Origin: Methylomonas methanica
GTDB taxonomy: Bacteria > Pseudomonadota > Gammaproteobacteria > Methylococcales > Methylomonadaceae
DNA length: 64,000 nucleotides
Reading direction: 5' to 3'
Assembly: GCA_001644045.1 (NCBI GenBank)
Contig: LUUF01000073.1
Coordinates: 1-64,000 of the forward strand
Made by a program: the position numbers and the translations under genes. The first letter of the stretch is position 1. Each line of letters starts with the position of its first letter. Positions 8,688 through 20,761 of the stretch are shown one piece after another. A model generated the notes under the pieces. The model did not search any database and had not been told where the DNA came from. It was given only the letters and a program-made list of their open reading frames with translations.

Positions 8688-9413
8688 TTATTTTCTAAAA
8701 CCCAAGGCAGTATCGGCCCCTTTCACATTATCCAAGTTTGCCCCCTCAAACTTGGCGCTTCTGAAATCCGCACCGGAAATAGTCGCGCCGTCTAAATTGG
8801 CGCCGGACAAGTCCGCCCAGATAAATTGACCGCCGCTTAAGTCGGCGTTACGGAGCGATGCATTACTCATCAGCGCATAATTAAAATTAGCGCCGCTCAA
8901 ATCCGCATCGTTCAGTATTGCATTGTTCATTTCCAGTTGATCGGGCATCTGCCGCGGGCTCGCGGAATTCGGGCCAAAATTGGCCTGGTTTAGTTTGGCG
9001 CCGCTTAAATTGACATTGTTCAGCAAGCCCGTCACGCGGCTACGGCTCAAATTAGCACCGGACAAGTCGGCATTGTCCATCAGCACACCATATAGGCTGG
9101 CACCCGTTAAATCGGCATTCTGCAAATTTGCATTACGCATATGCGCAAGATTGAAATTGACGCCCATTAATCTGGCCGCCTTTAGCTTAACGCCGTCCAG
9201 ATTCGCGGAAAACAAGTCGGCTTTATTGAAATCGATCCCCGATAAATCCAAACCCGACAGGTCTTTTTTAGCCAGTTTGGGCCGCTGAACACCGGCTTCG
9301 GCAATAATCGCGATAACATCCTCTCGAGAAAGCTCCGCGGAAACGCAAGGCAATAGCCAAAAACACAGGCTAACGGTTATCAATGATTGGCAAATACCGG
9401 AACCGTATTGCAT
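8688..9413 (-). CDS. Secreted pentapeptide-repeat protein
   Basis: From ATG 9413 (preceded by ggggag) the 241-residue product has a signal peptide (MQYGSGICQSLITVSLCFWLL, cut after CVSA) and then about 30 tandem A(D/N)LXX units from residue ~50 to ~230, for example LSGANLSRSRV and LRNADLSGG. Such repeats form a right-handed quadrilateral beta-helix. The open frame extends upstream to 9527, but the longer version would bury the signal peptide, so the inner start is chosen. Likely periplasmic; role unknown. Confidence 0.85.
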   Translation of the reverse strand: MQYGSGICQSLITVSLCFWLLPCVSAELSREDVIAIIAEAGVQRPKLAKKDLSGLDLSGIDFNKADLFSANLDGVKLKAARLMGVNFNLAHMRNANLQNADLTGASLYGVLMDNADLSGANLSRSRVTGLLNNVNLSGAKLNQANFGPNSASPRQMPDQLEMNNAILNDADLSGANFNYALMSNASLRNADLSGGQFIWADLSGANLDGATISGADFRSAKFEGANLDNVKGADTALGFRK

Positions 9414-9605
9414 AACTACTCCCCAAAGTAGGTTAGGCCGTCCACAACAGCTATTGGTGAATTTTAACGAATCATAATCCACCAGATAGACTTTAGGTGA
9501 AATTAACCCAACCCGGAGAAGCGACACATCAGGCTTATCGTGATTAATAAGTCATTATCAGGTCGGACATATGCTTCTCGAGAACACCACCACAGGTTTT
9601 ATGCC

Positions 9606-9881
9606 ATGAATAAACTCATTCATAAATTACTAATCTTGACCTTGATAATAGCGCTACCAAGTTTAGGCTGTTTCAGCTATTACACAATTGATAAGGTCAA
9701 TGCAGGCGCTAACGCTAAACTGCCGGCGTTGGCTATCCTACTGGCATATCCGGCCTTACTAATTTCCCTGGCAAGCTTTATTGTGTTGCGGGTTTCCACA
9801 AGACCATCTCGCCTTGGCTCGTGGCTGGCGGCAATCTGTTTAATAACTTCAGGTGCAATCTTGCTGATTGCGCGAGACTAG
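9606..9881 (+). CDS. Small membrane protein
   Basis: A 91-residue product from ATG 9606 with three hydrophobic stretches (LILTLIIALPSLGCF, ALAILLAYPALLISLASFIVL and WLAAICLITSGAILLIA). The first could be a signal anchor; SLGC is not a clean lipobox. The family is not recognised. An upstream in-frame start at 9540 would add a hydrophilic extension and is less likely. Confidence 0.5.
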   Translation: MNKLIHKLLILTLIIALPSLGCFSYYTIDKVNAGANAKLPALAILLAYPALLISLASFIVLRVSTRPSRLGSWLAAICLITSGAILLIARD

Positions 9882-10009
9882 GCCAAACGGATTTTGCGTA
9901 CGGCTCAGCATCAGGCTGCCAATTAAATTTACTAGGTACACACAAATCAATATAAAACAACTATAGTTGCCGAGACACTCAACCCAACAAAGCTACTAGG
10001 ACCTTCGTT

Positions 10010-12040
10010 ATGGATTTTCTAATTGCCCCCGCCGTCGCATTGATGAATAGACTCCGCTATCCGGCAAAATTCGCGTTGCTGTTTACTGTCGTACTGATTC
10101 CTATGCTTTTCATGGCCGGCACATTGATTGGACAATCTCGGACGGAAACCAACTCTTTGCAACAAGAACGGTACGGCCTCCGCTACGTCGCCGCCCTTAG
10201 CCCGGTAATCGAGCATATTCAACAGCACCGAGGCATGACCAATGCCTTTCGCAACGGCGCGACGCACTTCAAGGAGCGCATCGAAAACAAACGCGAAGAG
10301 ATCGATGGCTATTTTGCAACGCTGGAAAAAGTGGACAGCGAACTGCGCGACACATTGCAAACCGACGGCATCTTCGCCAAGCTCAACCAGCAATGGAACA
10401 ACATCAAAACGCAATCGGCAGATCAAGAATTGAGTGCGGCCATAGCTGCTCATAATCAGTTAATCGCCGACAGCTTAAAGTTGTTAAACCATATTTCAAA
10501 TTCATCCGGAATCATTCTCGATCCAAAGCTCGATAGTTTTCATATGGGTTTCTTGCTGACATCCGATTTACCAGAGTTAATCGAAATAATGGGACAAACA
10601 CGGGCTCTTGCGTCTGGAATAGCCGCCAAGGGCAACTCCACTCCGCAAATGTTAACGAAATTGTTGATCTTGATCGCCAACATAGAAACGCATGCCCACA
10701 AGGTTGATGAAAGTCTTGAGGTGGCATTTTCTGAAAATCCAGAGGTTGCCCGCAATCTTCGCGGAACCAACGAAACCCATCAAAAAGCCTTGCAAGCCAT
10801 GCTCGATTTATTACGGCAGCAAATGATTGAAAGCGGAACCATTTCCGTGGATAGCAGTACGGTATTTGACACTGCCACTCAGGCGATCACACAGTCGTAC
10901 CAGTTCAACACCGCACTAATAAAGGAACTTGACCTTATTTTCCAAACCCGAAGCGCAGCAGCAGACCGATTTCTGCAACTCACGCTAGTCGGATTACTGG
11001 GAGTTTTATTAGTGGTCATTCTGCTACTGCTGGGCTTAACGCAGTCGGTAAGCCGCAACATTATGGCTATCAATAGCGCGACTAAACTCGTCGCCCAAAA
11101 CAACTTAAGCGCCAGAATAACCATCGATTCGAACGATGAGATGAAAGAAATTGCCGAAAACTTCAATGCCATGATAGACACCTGTTCGGCATTACTCAAA
11201 GAAATCATTCATACCAGCGCCGACTTGCATACTTCGGCGCAAAAGGTCTACGCCGTTGCCAGCCAAAGCGCCATTCATCTTGATCGGCAACGCGAAGAGA
11301 CCACCTCGGTCGCTACCGCAGTGAATGAAATGAGCGCCACCATCCAGAATGTGGCCAGTACCACCAATACCGCGGCCCAGGCCGCCAGCAATGCTAACGA
11401 ACAGGCAAAAAACGGCAAAAACGTCGTAGCGAGCGCCACCTTATCGATTAGCCAATTGGCTAAAGACATTGAAGCCGCTGCCAATGTGATTCAGAGTCTG
11501 GAAAAAAGCAGTGAATCAATAGGCTCTTTAGTTGACGTGATTAAAAGTATCGCCGAACAAACCAATTTATTGGCCTTGAACGCGGCAATTGAAGCCGCCA
11601 GAGCCGGCGAACACGGCCGCGGATTTGCGGTGGTGGCTGATGAAGTTCGAAATCTGGCAAGCCGTACTCAGGAATCGACTGCGGTGATCGAAAACATGAT
11701 AGTTACACTACAGACTGGATCGCGCGAAGCCGTCACAGTCATGCAACAAAGCCGTTCACAAGCACACGTAGGCGTGGAAAAGTCTCGGGAAGCAATGCAA
11801 TCCCTGGAAGCGATTAGCCAATCAGTGGAAACCATCGACGCGATGAACCTGCAAATTGCCAGCGCGGCCGAAGAACAAACGGCAGTGACTGAGGAAATTA
11901 ATCGGAATATCGTCCACATTACCAGCCTCTCGGAACACACAAGTAGCGGAGCGAATCAGACTACCGCCGAAGCCCGCCAGCTAAAACAGCTGGCGGAAAA
12001 CTTACAGAAACTGACCAAGCAGTTTAAACTCAAGCTCTAG
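10010..12040 (+). CDS. Methyl-accepting chemotaxis protein
   Basis: A 676-residue chemoreceptor. TM1 is at ~18-41. A ~275-residue helical periplasmic sensor follows ([14 protein letters not shown] resembles NIT/helical-bundle sensors). TM2 is at ~322-345, then a HAMP domain ([17 protein letters not shown]...[15 protein letters not shown]) and a cytoplasmic signalling domain whose hairpin tip is conserved ([18 protein letters not shown], then [13 protein letters not shown]). It would couple to CheA/CheW to bias flagella or pili. No CheR-tethering pentapeptide is present at the C-terminus (ends KQFKLKL). No che genes are nearby. The ligand is unknown. Confidence 0.95.
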   Translation: MDFLIAPAVALMNRLRYPAKFALLFTVVLIPMLFMAGTLIGQSRTETNSLQQERYGLRYVAALSPVIEHIQQHRGMTNAFRNGATHFKERIENKREEIDGYFATLEKVDSELRDTLQTDGIFAKLNQQWNNIKTQSADQELSAAIAAHNQLIADSLKLLNHISNSSGIILDPKLDSFHMGFLLTSDLPELIEIMGQTRALASGIAAKGNSTPQMLTKLLILIANIETHAHKVDESLEVAFSENPEVARNLRGTNETHQKALQAMLDLLRQQMIESGTISVDSSTVFDTATQAITQSYQFNTALIKELDLIFQTRSAAADRFLQLTLVGLLGVLLVVILLLLGLTQSVSRNIMAINSATKLVAQNNLSARITIDSNDEMKEIAENFNAMIDTCSALLKEIIHTSADLHTSAQKVYAVASQSAIHLDRQREETTSVATAVNEMSATIQNVASTTNTAAQAASNANEQAKNGKNVVASATLSISQLAKDIEAAANVIQSLEKSSESIGSLVDVIKSIAEQTNLLALNAAIEAARAGEHGRGFAVVADEVRNLASRTQESTAVIENMIVTLQTGSREAVTVMQQSRSQAHVGVEKSREAMQSLEAISQSVETIDAMNLQIASAAEEQTAVTEEINRNIVHITSLSEHTSSGANQTTAEARQLKQLAENLQKLTKQFKLKL

Positions 12041-12100
12041 CCACGAGAATCCACTACCTTGTTAGGTCTGCATCGCACTAACAGGGTAGCAGAACCGGTT

Positions 12101-12490
12101 CTATTTACCCAGTACTTCGCCTCTAACGCTTTCCACCAGTGCGGCGGCTTCCGCAATCAGATCCGCTGGAACGTTCAATTCTTGCATGGTCGCGCCCAGG
12201 TGCTCCATCACGGCATCGTAATGCGAGTCGTTCAAACCCATTTTAACCAGGCGTGCATGGCCATCGCGCAAGGACCGTCCGGTGTAGTTATTGGGGCCAC
12301 CAAAAGCCACCGTCATAAAGGTTTTTAAATGCTCGGCTTGTTTAGCCATGTCGGTTCTTTCGAAAAAGCGGTTGATCCGATAATCCTCCAGCACTTTGCC
12401 GTAAAACACATCAACTGCGGCATTCACCGCCGCTTCGCCACCGATACGTTCATACAAAGATGGTCCTTGTACTTCGTTTGCTTCACTCAT
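12101..12490 (-). CDS. Group I truncated haemoglobin
   Basis: A 129-residue 2-over-2 globin. SLYERIGGEAAVNAAVDVFY gives the start with the B9-B10 Phe-Tyr pair, FFERTDMAKQ the CD region, FGGPNNYTGRSL the glycine motifs, and DGHARL the proximal histidine. Group I members bind O2 and NO and often detoxify NO. The start ATG 12490 follows ggggagggg. It is convergent with the chemoreceptor gene. No partner reductase is adjacent. Confidence 0.93.
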   Translation of the reverse strand: MSEANEVQGPSLYERIGGEAAVNAAVDVFYGKVLEDYRINRFFERTDMAKQAEHLKTFMTVAFGGPNNYTGRSLRDGHARLVKMGLNDSHYDAVMEHLGATMQELNVPADLIAEAAALVESVRGEVLGK

Positions 12491-12650
12491 TTTTTACCCC
12501 TCCCCTTATAATTATTGAATTTTCGAGGCGGCGACTAAGTTGGCAAGCTATTGATTTTGCCAGATTTAACTGCCTCGGCAGCGATGATAACTCATGATAG
12601 TTTCGCATCCAAACTATTTACGCACCGCCAAAGACCCGATGAATTGTAAG

Positions 12651-14670
<2,020 letters not shown>

Positions 14671-14671
<1 letters not shown>

Positions 14672-15222
14672 CAGAATTTAAAGAACGTTTCCCGGTAGTA
14701 CCGCAGTTCTTCGATGGATTCAATAATATCGTCCAGCGCTTTATGAGAGGACTGCTTGTTAAAACCATCCTTCAATTGCGGCGCCCAGCGCGCGGCCAGT
14801 TCCTTGACGGTAGACACATCCAGGTTGCGGTAATGGAAAAACGCTTCCAATTTAGGCATGTAGCGATACAAAAACCGCCGGTCCTGACAAATGCTATTGC
14901 CGCATATCGGCGACGTTTTGGCAGGCACCCATGGCTGCAAAAACGCAATGGTGCGTGCTTCCGCTTCGGCGGCATCGATTTTTGAATCCTTGACCCGCTG
15001 AATCAATCCGGATTGACCGTGATGTTGCTGATTCCAGTCGTCCATTGCCGCCAGCGCCGCATCGGATTGATGCACCGCCATCACCGGCCCTTCGGCGAGA
15101 ATATTCAAATGTTTATCGGTGACTACCGTGGCGATTTCGATGATCAGATCGTTATCAGGATCCAAGCCTGTCATTTCCAGATCGATCCAGATAAGATTGT
15201 CGGCATCTTGAGCCATTTTCAT
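14671..15222 (-). CDS. orn: Oligoribonuclease
   Basis: A DEDDh 3'-5' exoribonuclease that degrades diribonucleotides, including pGpG from c-di-GMP turnover. Conserved parts are [21 protein letters not shown] (first Asp/Glu), [26 protein letters not shown] and [18 protein letters not shown] (His and last Asp). 183 residues, normal length. MKMAQ and MAQ are alternative starts three residues apart. It overlaps crcB by four bases. Confidence 0.96.
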
Positions 15223-15305
15223 TCCATGGTATTAATAATGTTGCGGCAAATTGTAGCATTAGCTAATCTGTACCGCTAATTGTTAACCCCACCTACATAG
15301 GCTTG

Positions 15306-16556
15306 ATGAACACGTTTACCGGCATTTTTTTAGCAGCTTTAGTCCTTTCCTACGGCATCCAATTCTGGCTGGCAATGCGCCAGAAATCCTATGTTTTACA
15401 GCATCGCGAGCAGGTGCCGACTGCCTTTCAAGACCGGGTGTCGCTCAGTGCGCACCAAAAGGCCGCGGATTACACGATAGAAAAAAGCAAACTGGGCGAC
15501 ATCGACAGCGTGGTCGGCATGGTCTTTTTACTGGCGCTAACTCTGGGGGGCGGCATCAGCCTGGTGTTCGATTTTTGGTCGACTTTCGATTTGTCGCCGC
15601 TGATGGCCAGTTTACTGTCCATGGCCAGCATTTTTCTGCTGATGACCGTGATTGAAATTCCGTTCAGCCTTTACCAAACCTTTGTCATAGAAGAAAAATA
15701 CGGTTTCAATAAAAGCAAACTGCCGCAGTTCGTGAAAGACCAACTGATGTCCATGGGCTTGACGCTGGTTATTGGTTTGCCGATTCTGGCATTGATTCTG
15801 TGGGTCATGGACAGCATCGGCGGCCTATGGTGGCTTTACGCCTGGGCTATCATCATGGGTTTTTCGCTGTTGATGAGCTGGCTGTTTCCTACTTTGATCG
15901 CCCCGCTGTTCAACAAATTCGAACCGATGCAGGAAGGCTCGTTGAAACAACGCATCCAGGGTTTGCTGGAACGTTGCGGCTTTAACAGCCAAGGCATTTT
16001 CATCATGGACGGTTCGCGCCGCTCAGGCCATGGCAATGCTTATTTCACCGGCTTGGGCAATAACAAGCGCATCGTGTTTTTCGACACCCTGGTCAATTCG
16101 CTGGACGAGGAAGAACTGGAAGCGGTGCTGGCTCACGAGCTCGGCCATTTCAAATGCAAACACACCATCAAAATGCTGGTGGCGTCGTCGGTAATGACCT
16201 TGATCAGCTTCGCGGTGTTAGGCTGGCTGATCACCCAGGACTGGTTTTTCGACGGTCTGGGCGTCAGCACCCACTCCAACGCTGCAGCACTATTACTGTT
16301 TATGCTGGTATCGCCAGTGTTTACCACCTTCATGCAACCGATCAGTGCCTACTTTCAGCGTAAATTCGAGTTCGAAGCCGACGACTTTGCGACTCGCAAT
16401 GCCCAAGGCAGCAAAATGATCAGCGGTTTGGTGAAACTTTACGAAGAAAACGCCAGCACCCTGACGCCCGATCCGCTTTACTCGGCGTTTCATTACAGCC
16501 ATCCGCCCGCCGCGATCCGCATAGCGCATATCGAAGAAAAGATGCAGTCCGCCTGA
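15306..16556 (+). CDS. M48 family (Ste24-like) membrane metalloprotease
   Basis: A 416-residue zinc protease of the CAAX-protease-like M48A group with several transmembrane helices in the first ~210 residues. The zinc site is HELGHFKCKH (~278-287), with the third ligand in FEFEADDFA (~355). YNFN-type family features appear as IEEKYGFNKSK. ATG 15306 is chosen over the preceding TTG. The stop overlaps the rsgA start (TGATG), so the pair is translationally coupled. Likely inner-membrane quality control; substrates unknown. Confidence 0.9.
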   Translation: MNTFTGIFLAALVLSYGIQFWLAMRQKSYVLQHREQVPTAFQDRVSLSAHQKAADYTIEKSKLGDIDSVVGMVFLLALTLGGGISLVFDFWSTFDLSPLMASLLSMASIFLLMTVIEIPFSLYQTFVIEEKYGFNKSKLPQFVKDQLMSMGLTLVIGLPILALILWVMDSIGGLWWLYAWAIIMGFSLLMSWLFPTLIAPLFNKFEPMQEGSLKQRIQGLLERCGFNSQGIFIMDGSRRSGHGNAYFTGLGNNKRIVFFDTLVNSLDEEELEAVLAHELGHFKCKHTIKMLVASSVMTLISFAVLGWLITQDWFFDGLGVSTHSNAAALLLFMLVSPVFTTFMQPISAYFQRKFEFEADDFATRNAQGSKMISGLVKLYEENASTLTPDPLYSAFHYSHPPAAIRIAHIEEKMQSA

Positions 16557-17467
16557 TGGCAGACCTGCACCAAGGCTTGGTCGTCGCCCATCTCGGCAAA
16601 GGTATCGCCGTCGAGGTGAGCGAAGATGCCGGTTTGGCTACCGCGCAACTCGTGCTCTGCCAGACTTTACGCAAACTGGATACCGTGGTCGTCGGCGACC
16701 GGGTTATGCTCTCCATGTCCTCCCCCGAGCAGGGCCGCATCGAGCAAATACAGCCCAGGCGCTCGGTGTTGCAACGTCCCAGCCGCGGCAACGACACGCG
16801 GCCGGTAGCGGCTAATCTGGACACCATTTTCATCGTGTTCGCCGCCGAACCGGAATGCGATTTTCTGCTGCTGGATCAATATCTGGCGATCTGCGAAAAC
16901 TGCAATATCGATGCGGCTTTGGTGCTGAATAAAGTCGATCTGCCGCTGTCACCGGCCGTCGAAACAGGATTAGCCTACTATCAAAACTTGGGCTACAGCC
17001 TGCATAGAGTCAGCGCCAATCAAAAAATCGGCATCGACGGTTTGCAACAGGTGTTGTCACACCAAACCAGCATGTTTGCCGGCCAATCAGGGGTCGGCAA
17101 ATCGTCTTTGACCAACGCACTATTGCCGGACCGCAACTTAAAAATCAACAGCGTCTCGGAAATCACCCGCCACGGCCGCCATACCACCACGGCCGCGACG
17201 CTTTACCATTTACCCGGCGGCGGCGATCTGATCGACAGCCCCGGCGTCGCCATATTCGGCTTGGCGGGTTTGTCGGAAGGGCAACTGGCTTGGGGTTATA
17301 GAGAATTCCAGCCGTACATTTCCAAATGCCGTTTCAACGACTGTCGGCATGTCAACGACAAGGATTGCTCGGTGCGACTGGCGGTAGAAGAAGGCCAAAT
17401 CGCCACCGAGCGTTATCAGCGCTTCTTGAAACTCAGAGAAAAGATGCCGCCGGGCAATCGCAGTTAA
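16556..17467 (+). CDS. rsgA: Small ribosomal subunit biogenesis GTPase RsgA
   Basis: A 303-residue circularly permuted GTPase that tests 30S subunit maturation. An OB fold lies in the first ~85 residues. The G motifs then appear in permuted order: G4 LNKVDLP, G1 GQSGVGKSSL, G3 IDSPGV. A zinc knuckle CRFNDCRHVNDKDC is near the C-terminus. It begins within the stop codon of the M48 gene. Slightly shorter at the N-terminus than E. coli RsgA. Confidence 0.95.
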   Translation: MADLHQGLVVAHLGKGIAVEVSEDAGLATAQLVLCQTLRKLDTVVVGDRVMLSMSSPEQGRIEQIQPRRSVLQRPSRGNDTRPVAANLDTIFIVFAAEPECDFLLLDQYLAICENCNIDAALVLNKVDLPLSPAVETGLAYYQNLGYSLHRVSANQKIGIDGLQQVLSHQTSMFAGQSGVGKSSLTNALLPDRNLKINSVSEITRHGRHTTTAATLYHLPGGGDLIDSPGVAIFGLAGLSEGQLAWGYREFQPYISKCRFNDCRHVNDKDCSVRLAVEEGQIATERYQRFLKLREKMPPGNRS

Positions 17468-17514
17468 GCCCTTGGAACAGATGATCCCCCATCCCGGACC
17501 AATTGAATCGGTTC

Positions 17515-17543
17515 TTGCACGGCACTGTCGGTTCGCGTAAATT
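17515..17543 (+). promoter_or_regulatory. Candidate sigma-70 promoter of the E1-E2-ACP operon
   Basis: ttgcac (17515-17520) and taaatt (17538-17543) are separated by 17 bases, with the gene start at 17590. No other good candidate was seen between rsgA and this operon. Confidence 0.35.
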
Positions 17544-17589
17544 ATATTCTTATGACTAAAGCACTAGCCAAGACCGCCGGAACCAGTAC

Positions 17590-19617
17590 ATGGACACACA
17601 CAAAGTAGCACGCCTTCCGGAAGATAAAACTTGGGAAGTGCCGGGCTTCACGCGAGACGAGCACGGTAAACCGCAAATCGGGCTTGAGCCGGAAAGCCTC
17701 TACGCATACGGTTACCTGATCCGTCTGACCGAAGAACTGGTTCTCGATCAATTTTCCCGCGGCCTGGTCTCGGGCACCACTCACACCTGCATCGGCCAAG
17801 AACTCACTGCATTATCGGTGGTGCGCGCCTTGGATCATCCGGATGACGCCGTTCTTTCCAATCATCGCAATCACGGCCATTTTCTGTCGTACTCCGGGGA
17901 CTTTGTCGGGCTGGTTGGCGAAATCATGGGCCGCGAAGCCGGTGCTTGCGGCGGCTGGGGCGGCAGTCAACATCTGGTCCACCGCAATTTTCACAGCAAC
18001 GGCGTGCAGGGCGGCATGTTGGGCATCGGCGCCGGCCTGGCGTTGGCGCGCAAGCTGCATAGCAGTACCGGAATCGTGGCCGCCATCATCGGCGACGGCA
18101 CGCTCGGCCAGGGTTTGGTCTACGAAGCAATGAATCTGGCATCGGTCTGGAAAGCGCCGCTGCTGGTCGTGGTCGAGAACAACGGCATTTCCCAGACCAC
18201 CTTAAGTTGCGACAACCTGGGCGGCGACATCGAAGCGCGCGGAGCAGCATTTGGGCTACCCACTTGGCGCCTTGCCGACAACGATCCGGAGTTTTGCCGT
18301 AAAGTAGCGGAAGCCGTCAGCGCGGTACGCGCGAGTCGCGGCCCGGGCTTCCTGGTGATTGACACCCGGAGGATGGGCCCGCACAGCAAAGGAGACGATC
18401 TGCGCGATCCAAACGAACTTGACGAAATTCGCGCCCGCGATCCTCTGGCCGCATTGGCCAGACAGTTGACAGCTGATACGCTGGCAACTATCGAAGCCCG
18501 CAATCGCGAGTTTGTGGAAACGGTACGCCAGGCCGCCAACGCCTCGCCGGAAGCCACGCTTGCCGAGACGCCGACGCACATCTTCACCGCGCAACTTGAA
18601 CACCCTGTGCCCGATTATCCGCCTGTCGCGGCGGGCAGCAACGTGCGCCAAGTGCTGAACACGGCCTTGCAATTCCTGCTCAAATCCGATCAGCGCGCAC
18701 TGTTGATCGGCGAAGACCTGCACGATCCCTACGGCGGCGCCTTTAAAGTGACGCAAGGTTTGTCCAGCGAATTTCCCGGCCGCGTGATCTCCACGCCGAT
18801 CAGCGAGGCCGGCATCACCGGCTCGGCTATAGGCTTGTCGCTTGACGGCTATCTGCCCATTGTGGAAATCATGTTCGCCGATTTCCTGTCGCTATGCCTG
18901 GATCAACTGCTCAACCATGCCGTGAAGTTTCCCGGCATGTTCGCGGACACCTCGGTGCCTATCGTCATCCGCACACCTTGCGGCGGCCGGCGCGGCTATG
19001 GCCCCACCCACAGCCAAAGCCCGGAACACCTGTTTACCTCGGTGCCGGGTCTGACAGTGGTTTACGGCAGCCACAGACACAATATTGCCGAACTCCTGAT
19101 CGACGCGGTACTGCGCTGGCATTACCCGGTGCTGTTTCTTGAACACAAACTGCTGTACGGCGAAAAGATGGATCCGGCGGACTATGTCGCGCTGCCGGCA
19201 ACGGATGATGTCGCTACCCACCTGTTTCCTACGCTGCGGCGGGGCGCGAACGAACCTGACGTTACATTGGTAAGCTACGGCGGCATGCTAACGATGACCG
19301 AAGCCGTGGCGAGCAGACTGGAAAGCGAAGAAGAGCTGGAAGTTGAAATCGTCTCGCCGTCGCTGCTTTCGCCGCTGCCGCGCGAATCGTTGATCAAACA
19401 TCTGGCAACCCGGGATTGCGTGGTCGTGATCGAGGAATCTCACCACGACTTCGGCGTCAGCGCCGAAATCGCCGCCGCTTTGCTGGAATCCGGATTCAAG
19501 GGCCAGTTTCTGCGCATCGGCACGCCGCCCGTGCCCATCGCCTCCGCCCGCAGCTTGGAGCGCAGCATTATTCCCGACGAACAATCGATAATCGAGCAAA
19601 TTCTCGACCTTTTTTAA
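17590..19617 (+). CDS. Fused alpha-beta E1 component of a 2-oxoacid dehydrogenase
   Basis: A thiamine-diphosphate-dependent E1 that decarboxylates a 2-oxoacid and passes the acyl group to lipoyl E2. Residues ~30-310 are the alpha part (THTCIGQELTA, LSNHRNHGHFL, GGWGGSQHL, ThDP motif GDGTLGQGLVYEAMN...VVENN). Residues ~350-675 are the beta part (LIGEDLHDPYGGAFKVT, TPISEAGITGSAIGLSLDG, RTPCGGRRGYGPTHSQSPE, VVVIEESH). The fused layout occurs in acetoin/branched-chain-like dehydrogenases. It is first in a five-gene operon with E2, ACP, an acyltransferase-like protein and WalW, and there is no E3 gene. The substrate oxoacid is unknown. Confidence 0.9.
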   Translation: MDTHKVARLPEDKTWEVPGFTRDEHGKPQIGLEPESLYAYGYLIRLTEELVLDQFSRGLVSGTTHTCIGQELTALSVVRALDHPDDAVLSNHRNHGHFLSYSGDFVGLVGEIMGREAGACGGWGGSQHLVHRNFHSNGVQGGMLGIGAGLALARKLHSSTGIVAAIIGDGTLGQGLVYEAMNLASVWKAPLLVVVENNGISQTTLSCDNLGGDIEARGAAFGLPTWRLADNDPEFCRKVAEAVSAVRASRGPGFLVIDTRRMGPHSKGDDLRDPNELDEIRARDPLAALARQLTADTLATIEARNREFVETVRQAANASPEATLAETPTHIFTAQLEHPVPDYPPVAAGSNVRQVLNTALQFLLKSDQRALLIGEDLHDPYGGAFKVTQGLSSEFPGRVISTPISEAGITGSAIGLSLDGYLPIVEIMFADFLSLCLDQLLNHAVKFPGMFADTSVPIVIRTPCGGRRGYGPTHSQSPEHLFTSVPGLTVVYGSHRHNIAELLIDAVLRWHYPVLFLEHKLLYGEKMDPADYVALPATDDVATHLFPTLRRGANEPDVTLVSYGGMLTMTEAVASRLESEEELEVEIVSPSLLSPLPRESLIKHLATRDCVVVIEESHHDFGVSAEIAAALLESGFKGQFLRIGTPPVPIASARSLERSIIPDEQSIIEQILDLF

Positions 19618-19626
19618 AGGACAGCC

Positions 19627-20730
19627 ATGCCCACTTTCCAAACCGTCCCCTGCGTGAACATAAACGACGAGTTCGTGGACGTCGTCAGCATCGACGTCAA
19701 GCAAGGCGAGTTCGTCAATAGCGGTGACGTGGTCGCCACCGTCGAAACCGACAAATCCATGATAGACGTGGTAGCGGAACAGGACGGCTACGTGCTGAGG
19801 GTCGACTGCGAACCGGGACAAAAAATTCGTGTCGGTGCGGTGATGTTCTGGCTGGGCGCCACGCGCGACGAGGCGATCCCGGAAGAAACCAAGGACACTT
19901 CGTCAACAGTAAGCGCTGTCCGCCAACCCACCGCAAAAGCCAGAGCCATGCTGAAGGAACTGGACATCGACCCGGCCCGCATCCCCGCCAGCGGCGAGCG
20001 CCTGTCGGTAGCCGATATCGAAGCCTGGCTGAGAAAGGGCGGCAAGCCCGGCAAAGCAGCCGCATCGACTCAAACGGCAATCCGCCGGGAAGACGCGCCC
20101 ACGGTTGCCGGCGACTTGCAGGAACTGTCGCCGGAAGCTGCGGGCATGCTGCATACAGTTGCCTGGCATCGGGATTTTGCGGCGTCAGCCTATCTGGAGG
20201 TTGAATACGACCCCAAACCCTGGGAAGAGCGGGCCGCCGCCTATGCGACCGAACACAAGCTGATGCTTTCGCCCTTGCTGCCGCTGATGGCCTTTCGTCT
20301 GGCCGAACTGGGCCGCGAACGCCCCTTGATCAATTCCACGATAGTCAACGGCCAGCGTTTCCAATATACGCCGGTGAATATCGGCTTTACCGTGCAGGCC
20401 GGCGCGATGCTTTATCTGACCGTGGTCCGCGACACTCAAGACATGAACGCAGCGCAATTCATCAGCGCCCTCGGCGAGGTCCAGCGCCACGCGATGGCTC
20501 ACAAACTGCCGCCGCAGGAAGCCACAGGCGCCACCTTATCGTTTTCGAGTATGGCTCGCTGGAACGTCAGCCGCCACACCCCTATTCTGCCGCCGCAGAC
20601 ATCGCTGATTATCGCTCACGCCGCACCGAAAAACTCGGACAAAGCCGTGCTGGGCGCCACTTACGATCATCGCGTTCTCACGGGTTTTGACGTCGCACAG
20701 GTACTGCTGGCGTTGTCCCGTCCGGCATAA
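19627..20730 (+). CDS. Lipoyl E2 acyltransferase of the same complex
   Basis: A 367-residue E2. Residues 1-78 are a lipoyl domain with the modification lysine in ETDKSMIDV (Lys43), although the first residues (MPTFQTVPCVNINDEFVDV) are unusual. Residues ~98-137 resemble a peripheral-subunit binding domain (AKARAMLKELDIDPARI, LSVADIEAW). Residues ~180-367 are a compact catalytic domain ending in YDHRVLTGFDVAQVL. The usual HRxxDG motif reads HRVLTG: the catalytic His stays but the Asp is Thr. It starts 9 bases after E1. An attractive idea is that it hands the acyl group to the adjacent carrier protein; that is inference. Confidence 0.85.
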   Translation: MPTFQTVPCVNINDEFVDVVSIDVKQGEFVNSGDVVATVETDKSMIDVVAEQDGYVLRVDCEPGQKIRVGAVMFWLGATRDEAIPEETKDTSSTVSAVRQPTAKARAMLKELDIDPARIPASGERLSVADIEAWLRKGGKPGKAAASTQTAIRREDAPTVAGDLQELSPEAAGMLHTVAWHRDFAASAYLEVEYDPKPWEERAAAYATEHKLMLSPLLPLMAFRLAELGRERPLINSTIVNGQRFQYTPVNIGFTVQAGAMLYLTVVRDTQDMNAAQFISALGEVQRHAMAHKLPPQEATGATLSFSSMARWNVSRHTPILPPQTSLIIAHAAPKNSDKAVLGATYDHRVLTGFDVAQVLLALSRPA

Positions 20731-20761
20731 CCAACACACATAAACCAGAGGCTACCGATAG

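Noticed and set aside
9414-9527. Longer start for the pentapeptide-repeat gene
   Set aside because: It would bury a clear signal peptide; ATG 9413 has a good ribosome site.
14672-15222. Fluoride riboswitch for crcB
   Set aside because: The region upstream of crcB is the orn coding sequence, with overlapping start/stop; no leader exists there.
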